From NCBI GenBank assembly GCA_910578035.1, contig CAJTOB010000026.1:1-42629 (forward strand): a DNA stretch of 42,629 bases, read 5' to 3'. The stretch is from an uncultured Muribaculaceae bacterium (lineage in GTDB: Bacteria; Bacteroidota; Bacteroidia; Bacteroidales; Muribaculaceae). Below are positions 6,349 through 14,356 of the stretch, one piece after another. The translations under genes were made by a program, and so were the position numbers. Position 1 is the first letter of the stretch, and each line of letters begins with the position of its first letter. A model generated the notes under the pieces. The model saw only the letters and a list, made by a program, of their open reading frames with translations, ran no database searches and was not told the origin of the DNA.

Positions 6349-7663
6349 CGGTGTTGAAGAAAATCTTTGTGTCGGGGTTGCCTTTCCGTGTCTCGGGCTC
6401 GATTTCGGGCTGGCGCTGCACAGATGCCTTGCGTTTGTCGCGTTTGAATGCTGGCGAGCGCTCTACCATTTCTATGGCTTCGTCGCTGTCGAGCTGGTCG
6501 GCGGCGAGAATGTAGTAGCTCTGAGTTTCCTGCTGGCGGTTGAACTCATCTATTTTTTCCTTGCCATAGAGCGAGACAACGGCGTCGGGCACATCGGGTG
6601 TTTCGGCGGCTTCGGCTTTGCGGCCTTCGATGACGGTGAAATTGCCGCCGGTATCGACGCTTACGTCGAAGCCCGAGGCCAGGATAGTGAATTTCACTTT
6701 GTTGCCGAGGGTGTCGTCGTAGCCCCAGCCGAATTTGATGTGTACGCGTTTGTTGATCTGTGTGACGAGGGTATTGGCTTCGCGGGTCTCCGATACCTTG
6801 AATGCCGGCTCGATGTCGTGCGAGTAGTAGAATGCGAACAGAAGCTCTTTGGCGCTCATGATGTCGGTGTCGCAGAGCAGGGGAGAGTGGAGGGCCGCTT
6901 TCATGGCGTCGGACATGCGGTTGGGGCCTTCGCCGTATCCTACCGATATGAGTGCGGTTCGGCCGTCGCGCAGACAGGTGTCGACGTCGCGCATATCGAT
7001 GTTGATATTCGCCAGGGTTGTCACCATGTCAGATATCGTGCGGGCGGCAGTGGTGAGTATATCGTCGGCTTTGGAGAATGCCTCGGCCCAGTCGAGGTCG
7101 GGGTATATTGTACCCAGACGGTCGTTGTTGATGATGAGCATGGCGTCTACATTCTTCTGCAGGCGTGCGGCGCCTTCGATAGCGCTGTTGATTTTGTTCA
7201 TGCCTTCGAAGAAGAAGGGTATGGTGACGATGCCTACCGTGAGAATGCCCTTGTCTTTAGCCACACCGGCCACGACGGGAGCGCCGCCGGTTCCTGTGCC
7301 TCCGCCCATGCCGGCGGTTACGAAGACCATCTTGACGTCGTCGGTGAGCAGCTTCTCGATTTCGGGCACGCTTTCGAGCGCGGCAGCCTCGCCTACTTCA
7401 GGCTTTCCTCCGGCGCCGAGACCTTTGGTGGTCTGCGGTCCGAGGAGCACTTTGGTTGCTACCGGCACGGGGTCGAGAGCCTGTTTGTCGGTATTGAGCA
7501 CCACGAAGTCGACGCCTTTCACGCCCTGGCTGTGCATGTAGGCCACGGCGTTGCAACCGCCGCCGCCTACGCCCATGGCTATGATTTTGGCTGCGGCAGG
7601 CGATTCGGGAGCCGATGCTCTCTGATATTTTTCTATCAACTGGGGATCTTCGGGATCTGTCAT
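6338..7663 (-). CDS. ftsZ: Cell division protein FtsZ
   Basis: Tubulin-like GTPase that polymerises into the Z-ring at mid-cell. The 441-residue protein starts with a short variable region, then GVGGGGCNAV (31-40) and the tubulin signature GGGTGTG (120-126). NNDRLG near residue 178 and the T7-loop region (DILTTAARTISDMV) complete the GTPase. After about residue 335 comes a charged linker, and the tail has SPAFKRDKR and a terminal IFFNTDDK, comparable to the short FtsA-binding C-terminal peptide of Bacteroidota FtsZ. The gap before it, to ftsA, is 113 bp and is filled by inverted heptad arrays. The 3' end overlaps the sirtuin gene. Confidence 0.98.
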   Translation of the reverse strand: MTDPEDPQLIEKYQRASAPESPAAAKIIAMGVGGGGCNAVAYMHSQGVKGVDFVVLNTDKQALDPVPVATKVLLGPQTTKGLGAGGKPEVGEAAALESVPEIEKLLTDDVKMVFVTAGMGGGTGTGGAPVVAGVAKDKGILTVGIVTIPFFFEGMNKINSAIEGAARLQKNVDAMLIINNDRLGTIYPDLDWAEAFSKADDILTTAARTISDMVTTLANINIDMRDVDTCLRDGRTALISVGYGEGPNRMSDAMKAALHSPLLCDTDIMSAKELLFAFYYSHDIEPAFKVSETREANTLVTQINKRVHIKFGWGYDDTLGNKVKFTILASGFDVSVDTGGNFTVIEGRKAEAAETPDVPDAVVSLYGKEKIDEFNRQQETQSYYILAADQLDSDEAIEMVERSPAFKRDKRKASVQRQPEIEPETRKGNPDTKIFFNTDDK

Positions 7664-7670
7664 ATTCGTA

Positions 7671-7780
7671 AAGTAATAAGGATTAAGTGTAAAGTAATAA
7701 GGATTAAGTAATAAGGAATAGGGGCAGTGCCCGATATTTTTCAGCGTATTACTTTTTGCCTATTGCTTTTTACTTATCAT
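7671..7780. repeat. Inverted pair of AAGNNNN heptad arrays between ftsA and ftsZ
   Basis: Seven exact-phase heptads from 7671 to 7719 all start with AAG (AAGTAAT, AAGGATT, AAGTGTA and so on); this includes a 21-bp unit present twice in tandem at 7668-7709. A small hairpin GGGC-AGT-GCCC follows at 7722-7732. From 7747 to 7780 there is a second array in inverted orientation (reverse complements such as AGTAATA, AGTAAAA), which runs into the ftsA stop codon at 7777-7779. The best-paired arms are 7702-7722 and 7759-7779. In the ftsA-ftsZ transcript this would fold into a long imperfect stem. Confidence 0.82.
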
Positions 7781-9363
7781 CTGTCGTCATCGTCTTCTTC
7801 GTCATCGTCTTCTTCAGGAGTGGTGAAGAATCTGATGAATCCGGATTTCATTTTTTCGAGAGTGTCCGATATTTTGTTTATTTCCGGTTGGGTCTCTTCG
7901 ATTTCATCTTCATAAACATCTTCGTCGGGCTCGGGTTCAGGCTCGGGCTCGTGATGATGATGTTTTGTAGCTTTTTTCGCCTTGTTGCGTCCGAAAATGC
8001 TTCCGAAACGGCGCCGCGGGTTGCGGTCTTCCTCTTCTTCGATTTCGTCGGGGTCGTCGTTGAGAATATCCTCGTCGTAATAATCGTCTTCAATCACCTC
8101 CGGCTCTTCCTCGAAAAGGCTTTCTTCGGCTTGTGTTTCGGCAACTTCGCGTATAGCTTCTGTGGCAACAGTGGCTGCGGTCGCTCTTTCGACCGGGGTT
8201 TCTGTTTTCGGACGAATTATTTCAGACTGCTCGGTGGCGGGGAGGGTCAGGCACTCGTCGGCGGGGAGTTTCCGGCCAGCCCATAGGAGGGCAACGACGT
8301 CGATATTGTCGGGGTTATTGCGGCCGGGGGTGCGGAATACGATGTCGCCCGACATATCGGCCACGCGCACGGGCAGTTTGGCCTGGTTAGACAGCACAGC
8401 GGCAAATTCGGGCAATCTTGCGCCGCCGCCGGTAAGCACGATTTTCGATATATTGTCGGTCAGGCCCGATACTGTGAGCTGATTGAGGATATTGGCGGCG
8501 ATTTCGCCGGCGCGGGCGCGCACATATCCGTCGATTTCTACGGCATTGACCCCGGCCGCGGTCTTTTCGCCGAGGGTGGCGAGGGTGGTCTTGAAATTCT
8601 CGGCGGCTTCCTCGGTCACCCCGAGGCCGGCCATGATGTCGAGAGTAATCAGGCGCGAGCCCATAGGCACTGTGCTCAGGAAGGCGAGGGTGCCTTCGCG
8701 ATATACAGATACGGTGCATGTTTCGGCTCCGAAGTCTACGAGCATGCAGCCGACCTCTTTCTCGTCGGAAGACAGGACGAAGTCGGCAATTGCGGTTGCG
8801 CGCAGGCGGTAGTGTATATGGTCGGGCTCGATGCTGCCGTATTTCAGGCGTTCGAGGTTCTGACGGGTCTCTTTTCCGCATGTCACCATGGTGAATTCTC
8901 CGCGCAGTGTCTCGGCGAAGTTACCGACAGCTTTCTTGACGGCGGTATTATTGACGTAGAACATGCGCGGAAGCGTGTCTACGATAAACCGCTCGCCTAC
9001 ATAGTCGCGTGTGGCCTCGAAGATGAGACGCTGCACCAGCGACTCGGTGATTTCGCACTCGCGCTGGAAGCGGAGCGATGCTGTGGTTGGCGCTCCCATG
9101 ACCGAGCGACCGCCTACGGCAACTATGGCGCCGCTTATTTTGGCCGGAGACACATTGCGCGAGGATTCGAGACGACCGATGATGTCGGCTATGGCGTCGC
9201 TCACTTCGCGTATGTTCTGCACTCGGCCGTAGCGCACGTTGTTGATGGCAGGCGTTTCTTCAACTGCAAGCACAGTGAGACGGCCGTCGGATTCTATCGA
9301 ACCTACGGCGCCCTTTATTTTGGAGGAGGCTATTTCTAAGGCAACTACTGTCTTTGGTTCCAT
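7777..9363 (-). CDS. ftsA: Cell division protein FtsA with extended charged C-terminal tail
   Basis: Actin-like protein that tethers FtsZ to the membrane. With the ATG at 9363 it has 528 residues, compared with about 420 in E. coli. The actin fold covers about 1-370: phosphate-1 region VALEIASSKIKGAVG, phosphate-2 MLVDFGAETCTVSVY (207-221) and adenosine motif IVLTGGGARLPEF (308-320). The rest is a long tail: acidic stretch (416-446), basic RRRFGSIFGRNKAKK (450-464), four histidines (468-471), an EP repeat (472-479), then an amphipathic helix (about 496-513, KISDTLEKMKSGFIRFF) that fits the membrane-targeting sequence, capped by about ten Asp/Glu. A TTG at 9372 overlapping the ftsQ stop is an alternative start three codons earlier. 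Confidence 0.95.
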   Translation of the reverse strand: MEPKTVVALEIASSKIKGAVGSIESDGRLTVLAVEETPAINNVRYGRVQNIREVSDAIADIIGRLESSRNVSPAKISGAIVAVGGRSVMGAPTTASLRFQRECEITESLVQRLIFEATRDYVGERFIVDTLPRMFYVNNTAVKKAVGNFAETLRGEFTMVTCGKETRQNLERLKYGSIEPDHIHYRLRATAIADFVLSSDEKEVGCMLVDFGAETCTVSVYREGTLAFLSTVPMGSRLITLDIMAGLGVTEEAAENFKTTLATLGEKTAAGVNAVEIDGYVRARAGEIAANILNQLTVSGLTDNISKIVLTGGGARLPEFAAVLSNQAKLPVRVADMSGDIVFRTPGRNNPDNIDVVALLWAGRKLPADECLTLPATEQSEIIRPKTETPVERATAATVATEAIREVAETQAEESLFEEEPEVIEDDYYDEDILNDDPDEIEEEEDRNPRRRFGSIFGRNKAKKATKHHHHEPEPEPEPDEDVYEDEIEETQPEINKISDTLEKMKSGFIRFFTTPEEDDDEEDDDDR

Positions 9364-9368
9364 GGATG

Positions 9369-10235
9369 TCAATGGCTTGTGTTAGAGGAGTCGACGGCCC
9401 TTTCGATTTCGTCGGGGTCGGTTATGGTTTCATTATCGTCGATATCGAGCGAGCCGGTCTGCTCCTCGACTGTAGGCAGTTCGACCGGCGGCATGGCCTT
9501 GTCGCGTCGTGTGGCGACAACCTGCCCGCGCCAGCGCACGGCCACGGTATCGTATGCGTTCCAGCCTTTTACGGGTGCTACATGGCGGTAGAACGTGCGC
9601 AGACGCTGGAATTTGTCGGCCACCATCGTGGTGTCGCCGAAGTTGATGACGTGGCCTACGATGTTGGGTATGAGTATGATATTTCCGTCGGCTTCCTGCG
9701 TAACGGTTGCTACAAGGGCGCTTGCCTCGGGGTGGTTGGCTATATAGTCGAGCAACGGCAGCAGTCGGCTCGCCGGGTGAACGGAGTCAAAGCGTCCGAC
9801 CAGCACAGGCACATCGAGGTGATAGCGCAGTTCGGCCGAAATGCTTTTGCCGCCGGCGTTGATATAGTACGAGGGCTGTCCGTATTCGAATACTCGCGCT
9901 ACAGGCTCCATCGGAGTCACTTCTATCAGTACGGTGCCGTTGGAAAGTATCGAGGCGTTGGCGTCCTGGATTTTGTCGGAATCGGCCAGGCGCTTTTCAA
10001 GGCTGTAGAGGTCGAAGCCCGACCGACGCACGCTCTTGAGGCTGTCGGGGTCGAGGCCCGATTCGTGGACGATGTCTGCCTTTTCAATGAAGTTGGTTTT
10101 CGACGGTGCCAGCCGCACTTCCAGACCCGACAGACACTCGGTGCGTGCCATGCGGGCCGTCACCGTAAGGGCAAAGGCGAAGTAGGCCACCATTACGATG
10201 GTCAACACACACATAAACACCGATTTTCGCGTCAT
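9369..10235 (-). CDS. ftsQ: Cell division protein FtsQ
   Basis: 288-residue bitopic divisome protein: short cytoplasmic N-terminus (MTRKS), one membrane helix (about 6-26), then a periplasmic part with a POTRA-like segment (about 38-100) and the beta domain. It links early and late divisome proteins through FtsL/FtsB-type partners. Sequence conservation is low, as usual for Bacteroidota FtsQ; the assignment rests on the topology, the FDLYSLEKRLADSDKIQDA segment, VLIEVTPMEPVARVF, and its place between murC and ftsA. The last 30 residues are acidic. It lies 5 bp upstream of ftsA and 26 bp downstream of murC. Confidence 0.9.
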   Translation of the reverse strand: MTRKSVFMCVLTIVMVAYFAFALTVTARMARTECLSGLEVRLAPSKTNFIEKADIVHESGLDPDSLKSVRRSGFDLYSLEKRLADSDKIQDANASILSNGTVLIEVTPMEPVARVFEYGQPSYYINAGGKSISAELRYHLDVPVLVGRFDSVHPASRLLPLLDYIANHPEASALVATVTQEADGNIILIPNIVGHVINFGDTTMVADKFQRLRTFYRHVAPVKGWNAYDTVAVRWRGQVVATRRDKAMPPVELPTVEEQTGSLDIDDNETITDPDEIERAVDSSNTSH

Positions 10236-10261
10236 ATCGAATAGTTTCTTGATATAATACC

Positions 10262-11644
10262 CTATTGATTTTTAGCCGACGGAGACAGAGCCTTTACCAG
10301 CGGGGGCACACAGAGGTTGAGGTCGCCTGCGCCGAGTGTCAACAGGATTTCAAAGTTACGATTTTTCATTGTATCGACAAAGTCTTCCTTCGAAATCATG
10401 ATTTTATTTTCGTTTTTGAGCTTGTCGAAGATGGTTTTCGAGCTGATTCCCGGAATCGGCAGTTCGCGAGCCGGATAGAGGTCGATGAGCGCTACTTCGT
10501 CGGCCGCGTCAAGAGCCATGGCAAATTCGTCGGCGAAATCGCGGGTGCGGCTGTAGAGGTGGGGCTGGAACGCTACTGTGAGTTTGCGGCCGGGGTATAG
10601 GGCGCGCACGGAGGCTATGCTCTGGCGGATTTCGTCGGGGTGATGGGCGTAGTCGTCGATTATGGCGCGTCCGTCGGGGCCGCTTTCCTTGAGGTGGAAC
10701 TCGAAGCGGCGTTCGACGCCGGGATAGCTCTTTATGGCCTCGCGGGCGAGCTCAGGGGTTAGGGTGCCTGTGAGCCATACTGCCGCCAGAGCCGCCACGG
10801 CGTTGTCGATGTTTATGGCTACGGGCACGCCGAGTTCGATATCGGTGATGGTGCCTTCGGGGTGAACGAAGTCGAATACTATTGTGCCGCCTCCGATGCG
10901 GATGTTCTCTGCATGGAAGTCGCCGCTGTCGTGGCCGTAGGTGTATGTCGCAACGCCCGATGCCGGACGTGGCACCAGTTTGAGGCCGGTGTGCACAATG
11001 AGGAAGCCGCCGGGGCGTATCAGTTCGGTGAAGTGTGCGAAGCTTTCGAGATATGCCTCTTCGGTTCCGTATATGTCGAGGTGGTCGGGGTCAGTGGCAG
11101 TGACTACGGCTATGTAGGGTGTGAGCTGATGGAAGGAGCGGTCGTATTCGTCGGCCTCGATGACGCTGTAGGGCGATGTGGCGCTGAGCATGAGGTTGCT
11201 GTCGTAGCCTTTGAGAATGCCGCCGAGGAAGGCGTTGCAACCGACAGGACCGCTGTGGAGCACGTGCGCGGCCATAGACGAGGTCGTAGTCTTGCCGTGT
11301 GTGCCTGAGAAACAGAGGCCTTTGCTGTCGCGCGTCACCTGGCCGAGCACCCATGCGCGCTTGCGCACCTCGAAGCCGTTGTCGCGGAAGAACGACAGGG
11401 GCACATTGCTTGCCGGAACAGCCGGTGTGTACACCACGAGTGTGTCGGCCGAGTCGCGGAAAGCTTCGGGCACTGCGTCCATAGAGTCGTCGTAGCTCAC
11501 GGCGACGCCTTCGGAGGCGAGTTCGGCGGTGAGCGCCGAGGCAGTACGGTCGTAGCCTGCCACAGGCAGGCCGAGAGAGAGGTAATATCTTGCGAGAGCG
11601 GCCATTCCGATGCCGCCTACTCCTACGAAGTAAACTCTTTTCAT
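10262..11644 (-). CDS. murC: UDP-N-acetylmuramate--L-alanine ligase MurC
   Basis: Adds L-Ala to UDP-MurNAc, the first amino acid of the peptidoglycan stem peptide. 460 residues in the three Mur-ligase domains: N-terminal Rossmann domain with VGVGGIGMAALA (7-18), central ATPase with the P-loop GTHGKTT (114-120) and the VIEADEYDRSF segment, and C-terminal domain starting near 315 with GVERRFEF and IIDDYAHHPDEI. The His in place of Asn in the P-loop (GTHGKT) is the MurC form and separates it from the MurD and MurE genes nearby. Its ATG overlaps the TGA of murG (ATGA). Confidence 0.98.
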   Translation of the reverse strand: MKRVYFVGVGGIGMAALARYYLSLGLPVAGYDRTASALTAELASEGVAVSYDDSMDAVPEAFRDSADTLVVYTPAVPASNVPLSFFRDNGFEVRKRAWVLGQVTRDSKGLCFSGTHGKTTTSSMAAHVLHSGPVGCNAFLGGILKGYDSNLMLSATSPYSVIEADEYDRSFHQLTPYIAVVTATDPDHLDIYGTEEAYLESFAHFTELIRPGGFLIVHTGLKLVPRPASGVATYTYGHDSGDFHAENIRIGGGTIVFDFVHPEGTITDIELGVPVAINIDNAVAALAAVWLTGTLTPELAREAIKSYPGVERRFEFHLKESGPDGRAIIDDYAHHPDEIRQSIASVRALYPGRKLTVAFQPHLYSRTRDFADEFAMALDAADEVALIDLYPARELPIPGISSKTIFDKLKNENKIMISKEDFVDTMKNRNFEILLTLGAGDLNLCVPPLVKALSPSAKNQ

Positions 11645-12762
11645 TTCTTTATAAGGGCGTCGATGTGATCAACGATTTTTTCATCGCTGTCTCGCAGTGC
11701 CATCTGGCTTATATTGGCGCTCAGGCCTGCGATGGCGGCGCGGTCGCTTGCGAGCGAGCATATTTTTTTCCAAAGTTCTTCCTGAGCGTCGGCGTCGAGC
11801 ACCATGGCTGCTGCGCCTTTGTCTACGAGAGCCTCGGCGTTGTGGCGCTGATGGTCTTCGGCCACATTGGGTGACGGCACAAGAATGGCGGCTTTTCCGA
11901 GGAGTTCGAGCTCGCTGATTGTGCCGGCTCCTGCACGCGACACTACGAGGTCGGCGGCGCGGTAGGCCTGTGCCATGTCGGTGATGAACTGCGAGGCCTT
12001 TACGGCCGAGGGGTTGCATGTATTCATGGCTCGCCGGCAGCGTTCCCAGTCGTTTTTGCCGGTCTGCCACATAACCTGGAAGGGCACTTGCTCAGCTTTG
12101 CCGCTTTCGACGGCGTCAATCATGGCGTTGTTGAGTGTGCGTGCGCCCAGACTGCCTCCGACAACAAGCACAAGAGGTTTTGCCGGGTCGAAGCCCATGG
12201 CCTTCTTGGCGTCTTCCTGAGTGGCCGAGAACGCAAGCAGGGCCGGGCGCACAGGATTGCCGGTGAGCGCTATCTTGTCGGCCGGGAAGAAGCGTTCGGT
12301 GCCGTCGTATGCCACGCAGATTGCACCGGCCTTGGCTGCGAGCAGCTTGTTGGTGACACCCGGATAGGAGTTCTGCTCCTGAATGAGCGTAGGCACACCG
12401 GCTTTCTGCGCCGCTTTTAGCGTAGGGCCGCTGGCATAGCCGCCCACGCCGACAGCTATGTCGGGCCGGAACTCGCGCACAATGCGGCGCGCCATGCGCA
12501 TGCTTTTCCACAGTCGGAAAAGCACCTTGAAGTTGCGCCACAAATGCTTGCGGTCGAAGCCGCTCACGGGAAGACCGACAATCTCATATCCGGCGGCGGG
12601 CACGCGCTCCATTTCCATGCGGTTGTCGGCGCCTACGAAGAGGATTTCGGCGTCGGGGTGACGTCGCTTCACGGCTGCCGCTATCGACAGCGCGGGGAAT
12701 ATATGTCCGCCGGTTCCTCCGCCGCTTATGAGCATGCGGAGCGGCTTTTTCGTTTCACTCAT
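11641..12762 (-). CDS. murG: UDP-GlcNAc--undecaprenyl-PP-MurNAc-pentapeptide transferase MurG
   Basis: Peripheral inner-membrane GT-B glycosyltransferase that converts lipid I to lipid II. 373 residues. The glycine-rich loop GGGTGGHIFPA (14-24) binds the pyrophosphate of the lipid carrier. VGGYASGPTL near 106 and NSYPGVTNK near 131 are further family motifs, and the C-terminal domain has VVGGSLGARTLN and the UDP-GlcNAc pocket region VSRAGAGTISELELLGKAAILVP in two parts. Preceded by a 121-bp gap holding a heptad array and a possible internal promoter; its stop overlaps murC. Confidence 0.97.
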   Translation of the reverse strand: MSETKKPLRMLISGGGTGGHIFPALSIAAAVKRRHPDAEILFVGADNRMEMERVPAAGYEIVGLPVSGFDRKHLWRNFKVLFRLWKSMRMARRIVREFRPDIAVGVGGYASGPTLKAAQKAGVPTLIQEQNSYPGVTNKLLAAKAGAICVAYDGTERFFPADKIALTGNPVRPALLAFSATQEDAKKAMGFDPAKPLVLVVGGSLGARTLNNAMIDAVESGKAEQVPFQVMWQTGKNDWERCRRAMNTCNPSAVKASQFITDMAQAYRAADLVVSRAGAGTISELELLGKAAILVPSPNVAEDHQRHNAEALVDKGAAAMVLDADAQEELWKKICSLASDRAAIAGLSANISQMALRDSDEKIVDHIDALIKK

Positions 12763-12791
12763 TCTTGTTACTATTGATACAGGGTTGAAAC

Positions 12792-12854
12792 AAGTATTAA
12801 GTTTAAAAAGTTAAGATAGTGGTTTTGCACAAAAGCTATTTTTTTTAACTTTTT
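12792..12854. repeat. Heptad array and inverted repeat between ftsW and murG
   Basis: Four 7-bp units run from 12792 to 12819 (AAGTATT, AAGTTTA, AAAAGTT, AAGATAG). The block AAAAAGTTAA at 12805-12814 has an exact inverted copy at 12845-12854, enclosing about 30 bp. The right-hand side is more diverged than at other loci. Confidence 0.6.
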
Positions 12855-12862
12855 CAAAGATA
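12855..12862 (-). promoter_or_regulatory. Possible internal promoter element before murG
   Basis: On the minus strand this is TATCTTTG, a perfect TAnnTTTG. No TTTG is seen at the -33 distance, so it is only a candidate for an internal promoter serving murG-murC-ftsQ-ftsA-ftsZ. In an AT-rich gap a chance match is possible. Confidence 0.3.
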
Positions 12863-12883
12863 TAAACTCTTTAAACTCGTTTC

Positions 12884-14224
12884 TTATTCTTTTGGTTCGT
12901 TCTCTACTGAAACCATTGCAGGGTTCTCGCTGCGGGCATTTTCGGGCAGCATTTCGGCATCGAGGCGTTGGTCGATTCCGGTGTCGGTGGTGCGGGCGGC
13001 ATGGCGGGCGCAGCTGAGCATGACGCCGAAGGCCAGCGAGGTTGCCAGCACCGATATTCCGCCTTTGGAGATTAGGGGCAAGGGTTGCCCCGAAACCGGG
13101 AATACGCCTGATACAATAGCCATGTGGAAAAGCGCCTGGAAGACAATCGTAAAGGCGCAACCCATCACCAGCACACCCGGAAGTGTCTGCTTGAAGCGCA
13201 TTGTCAGCTTGGCGCTGCGGCCAAGTATCCATAGGTAGCATATGAGTATTCCCAGACCAACGAAGAGGCCCATTTCCTCGATGATGATAGCGTAGATATA
13301 GTCGGAGAAAGCCAGGGGCAGACGGGCGTTCTCGCGCGAGCGGCCGATGCCGACGCCGGTGAGACCGCCGTGTGCCTGCGCGATATAACTGAGCTGCTCC
13401 TGCTGGTTGTCGATGTCGAATTTGTCGAGGTGTTTGTCGGAGCGGAAGTGGCGTTTGACACGAGCCATCCATGTGCTACCTCGGCCATGACCGCCGATTT
13501 CTTCGGGTCGTTCTTTGTTGAGGGTGTAGACCATTTCCTGCTCGGGGGTGAGCTTTTTGTCGGAACTCATCACGGTTTTGGCACCGATGGCACATCCACC
13601 TACCACAATGGTGATAGCCAGCGCGATACCGAATTTTTTCCATCCCATGCCGCCTACGAGCATCATGGAAAAGCCGATAGCCATTACGACGATTGTGTTC
13701 GACAGGCCCTGCGAGAATAGTAGCCCTGCGCAGAAAAATAGAAACAACAGGCAGTAAACCAGGCCTTTGGTGGTGACGTCGCGCTCGCCTTTCATCTGGT
13801 TGCGGCTCAGAATCCATGCCATGCCCAGAGCGGCGGCAAGTTTCATAAACTCAGCCGGCAGAACGGGTATGCCGGCTATACGGATAGCGCGCACGGCGCC
13901 GTTCATCTCAACGCCGACGAATCGCACCGCTATCATCAGGCCTACGCTGAACACTACATAAATCGGAATCAGGGCGTAGACATATCGGTAGTGCAGTTTC
14001 TGGATTAGCAGCATGCACACAAGGCCACCGAGGATAAAACCTCCGTGGCGGACGATAGGCCGGAAAATATCGCCGTCGTTCACTTCCTGGATAGAGGCGG
14101 AGAACAGTTCGATTATGGCGATAATCACCAGTATGATATATGTGCCCCAAAGGTGGTGGTCGGTTCGCACCTTGGCGGTTTTTACGGCATTTTCGCCAAT
14201 TTCAGCAACAACAGGAGAGGACAT
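12884..14224 (-). CDS. ftsW: Septal peptidoglycan polymerase FtsW (SEDS family)
   Basis: Polytopic inner-membrane glycosyltransferase that polymerises lipid II at the septum together with the FtsI-type transpeptidase encoded upstream. 446 residues with about ten membrane helices. Family motifs: FSQGLSNTIVVMAIG in the middle, the large periplasmic loop ending in QLSYIAQAHGGLTGVGIG, then FSDYIYAIIIEEMG, and the terminal SGQPLPLISKGGIS. The loop between helices 7 and 8 (about 210-280) is long and charged, as usual in Bacteroidota. The cytoplasmic tail of about 45 residues is acidic. Flanked on both sides by gaps that carry heptad arrays. Confidence 0.96.
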   Translation of the reverse strand: MSSPVVAEIGENAVKTAKVRTDHHLWGTYIILVIIAIIELFSASIQEVNDGDIFRPIVRHGGFILGGLVCMLLIQKLHYRYVYALIPIYVVFSVGLMIAVRFVGVEMNGAVRAIRIAGIPVLPAEFMKLAAALGMAWILSRNQMKGERDVTTKGLVYCLLFLFFCAGLLFSQGLSNTIVVMAIGFSMMLVGGMGWKKFGIALAITIVVGGCAIGAKTVMSSDKKLTPEQEMVYTLNKERPEEIGGHGRGSTWMARVKRHFRSDKHLDKFDIDNQQEQLSYIAQAHGGLTGVGIGRSRENARLPLAFSDYIYAIIIEEMGLFVGLGILICYLWILGRSAKLTMRFKQTLPGVLVMGCAFTIVFQALFHMAIVSGVFPVSGQPLPLISKGGISVLATSLAFGVMLSCARHAARTTDTGIDQRLDAEMLPENARSENPAMVSVENEPKE

Positions 14225-14234
14225 CGTCTTTTTT

Positions 14235-14356
14235 AATTAATAATTGATAATTAATAATTTATAATTTGTGGTGGAAATATAATTTACTGGTCAATAATGA
14301 TGATAGTGCGAAAGTGCTGATAATTATTCATTATCAATTATTAATTTTTAATTTTG
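14235..14356. repeat. Inverted pair of AATTNNN heptad arrays between murD and ftsW
   Basis: Five exact-phase heptads occupy 14235-14269 (AATTAAT, AATTGAT, AATTAAT, AATTTAT, AATTTGT). The second array, 14322 to about 14356, is in inverted orientation and shares the theme. The 25-bp arms 14235-14259 and 14322-14346 are inverted copies with one mismatch, separated by 62 bp. The right array includes the murD stop codon (14341-14343) and the last few codons (Lys-Ile-Lys-Asn), so the repeat has run into the coding sequence. Confidence 0.85.

Noticed and set aside
6272..7711. 479-codon open frame on the plus strand opposite ftsZ
   Set aside because: Antisense to ftsZ, with no recognisable motif and biased composition (Gly, Val, His, Phe).
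7671..7780. CRISPR-like array
   Set aside because: Units are 7 bp and adjacent with no spacers, and there are no cas genes; the pattern is a short tandem repeat, not CRISPR.
9370..9372. TTG start of ftsA overlapping the ftsQ stop
   Set aside because: Possible, but the ATG three codons later gives a standard N-terminus (MEPKTVVALEI) and needs no rare start.
12771..13472. 233-codon minus-strand frame overlapping ftsW and the murG gap
   Set aside because: Arg/Pro/His-rich shifted frame of ftsW; its end runs through the AT-rich gap by chance. The true ftsW frame has all SEDS motifs.
14235..14356. Miniature inverted-repeat transposable element
   Set aside because: The arms have internal 7-bp periodicity, each locus has a different sequence, and no target-site duplication is visible, so a MITE copy is unlikely.
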